DNA from: Gallionella sp. UBA6045 | GTDB taxonomy: Bacteria; Pseudomonadota; Gammaproteobacteria; Burkholderiales; Gallionellaceae | Assembly (NCBI GenBank): GCA_002429165.1 | Contig: DIYV01000042.1 | Span: 32,330 to 39,326, forward strand | Length of the DNA: 6,997 nucleotides | Direction: 5' to 3' | Part shown: one piece after another, positions 6,583-6,997 of the stretch | Position numbering within the stretch: the stretch's first letter is position 1 | Layout of the letters: each line of letters opens with the position of its first letter | Made by a program: the position numbers and the translations under genes | Notes under the pieces: model-generated | Told to the model about the DNA's origin: nothing | The model's database searches: none | Seen by the model: the letters and a program-made list of their open reading frames with translations, nothing else

Positions 6583-6772
6583 ATCCTGCCAGTAATCTGC
6601 TGAAATAATCCGTGCTTCAGTACGGTGCTTCTCTTTTCCCTGCTGAAGTTTCTATTCCAATAATTCCTGCATTGTTCAAATCTCCCGCAACGGGGCAATG
6701 ATTCATGACCTGCATTTATCAAAGACCGGTAAGCAACTGAACAGTTGCCCGGAGCCGGATTAACACCCATTT
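6583..6772. other. Intergenic region between convergent genes
   Basis: About 190 bp between the H1-like terminator and the stop of the minus-strand transporter gene. I find no credible coding frame here. It holds the 6726-6752 hairpin and a weaker stem-loop around 6670-6700 (CATTG with CAATG outside, CCCG with CGGG inside), for which I see no function. Confidence 0.6.
6726..6752 (-). terminator. Possible terminator hairpin of the mgtE gene
   Basis: GCAACT (6733-6738) and AGTTGC (6743-6748) form a 6-bp stem with a 4-nt loop, extended by CCGG on each side (6726-6729 and 6749-6752) across a 3-nt bulge. It lies about 20 bp past the minus-strand stop. On the minus strand only a short TCTTTG follows, so termination would be weak or Rho-assisted. 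Confidence 0.35.
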
Positions 6773-6997
6773 TTAAATCAGGAAGATTGTCGCCAATCCC
6801 AGGAAGATGAAGAACCCGCCGCTGTCGGTTATAGCGGTGATCATTACGCTGGAGCCGATAGCCGGGTCACGTCCAAGCTTTTGCATGACCAGCGGGATAC
6901 CCAAACCAACGCTTGCGGCTACCAGAAGATTAAGCAGCATCGCACACATCATCACGATGCCCAGCGACACGCTGTGATACAGGAAGTAAGCGAATAA
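6773..6997 (-). CDS. mgtE: Magnesium transporter MgtE, C-terminal end (partial)
   Basis: The minus-strand frame is open from the right edge to TAA at 6773-6775, giving 74 residues with the rest outside the window. It contains MLLNLLVAASVGLGIPLVMQ, the loop KLGRDPAIGSS, and the final segment ITDSGGFFIFLGLATIFLI. These match the last two or three transmembrane helices of MgtE, the inner-membrane Mg2+ channel. The aspartate in TDSGGFF (residue 58 of the fragment) sits where family members have the pore Mg2+-binding aspartate; that equivalence is from memory of the family. The usual N-terminal and CBS domains would lie to the right. The GTG at 6970 is internal and not the start, because the frame continues upstream without a stop. 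The gene is convergent with the H1-like gene. Confidence 0.9.
   Translation of the reverse strand, partial: LFAYFLYHSVSLGIVMMCAMLLNLLVAASVGLGIPLVMQKLGRDPAIGSSVMITAITDSGGFFIFLGLATIFLI

Noticed and set aside
6537..6770. 77-codon minus-strand open frame between the H1-like gene and mgtE
   Set aside because: It has no recognisable motif, lies over the H1-like terminator, and its composition is unlike the neighbouring genes.

Overview
The window looks like ordinary chromosomal DNA from a Gram-negative proteobacterium, most likely a betaproteobacterium. The evidence is the heterodimeric glycyl-tRNA synthetase (glyQ-glyS), a heptose-bisphosphate phosphatase of the LPS pathway, a PlsC-type acyltransferase, the small outer-membrane lipoprotein LptM next to lysA, and a lysine/alanine-rich histone H1-like protein of the kind common in Betaproteobacteria. 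A Nitrosomonadales/Gallionellaceae-like source fits the gene order, but that is a guess from memory. I see no mobile element, tRNA, rRNA, CRISPR array or prophage gene.

Layout. Positions 1-4587 form a tightly packed plus-strand run: the 3' half of glyQ, glyS (overlapping glyQ by 4 bp), gmhB, plsC and a YgjP/DUF45-type zinc metallopeptidase with a TTG start. Gaps are 11-23 bp, so one operon is likely; its promoter lies left of the window. A TATAAT box overlaps the end of the peptidase gene and may start a second unit of lptM (55 codons, easily missed) and lysA, which are 2 bp apart. A 158-bp AT-rich gap with several overlapping inverted repeats follows. Next comes a 112-residue protein made almost only of Lys, Ala, Val and Pro in a strict five-residue repeat, followed by a good intrinsic terminator. 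At the right edge the C-terminal 74 codons of an MgtE magnesium transporter lie on the minus strand, convergent with the histone-like gene.

How the genes work together. GlyQ and GlyS make glycyl-tRNA. GmhB (inner-core heptose), PlsC (phosphatidic acid) and LptM (assembly of the LPS translocon) all serve the envelope. LysA makes lysine, and its precursor diaminopimelate is a peptidoglycan building block. The H1-like protein is probably a nucleoid-binding protein with its own regulation. Most of the window is housekeeping. The parts that merit a closer look are the H1-like gene, with its nested repeats and unusual leader, and smaller oddities in plsC and lptM. I found no convincing new multi-gene system.
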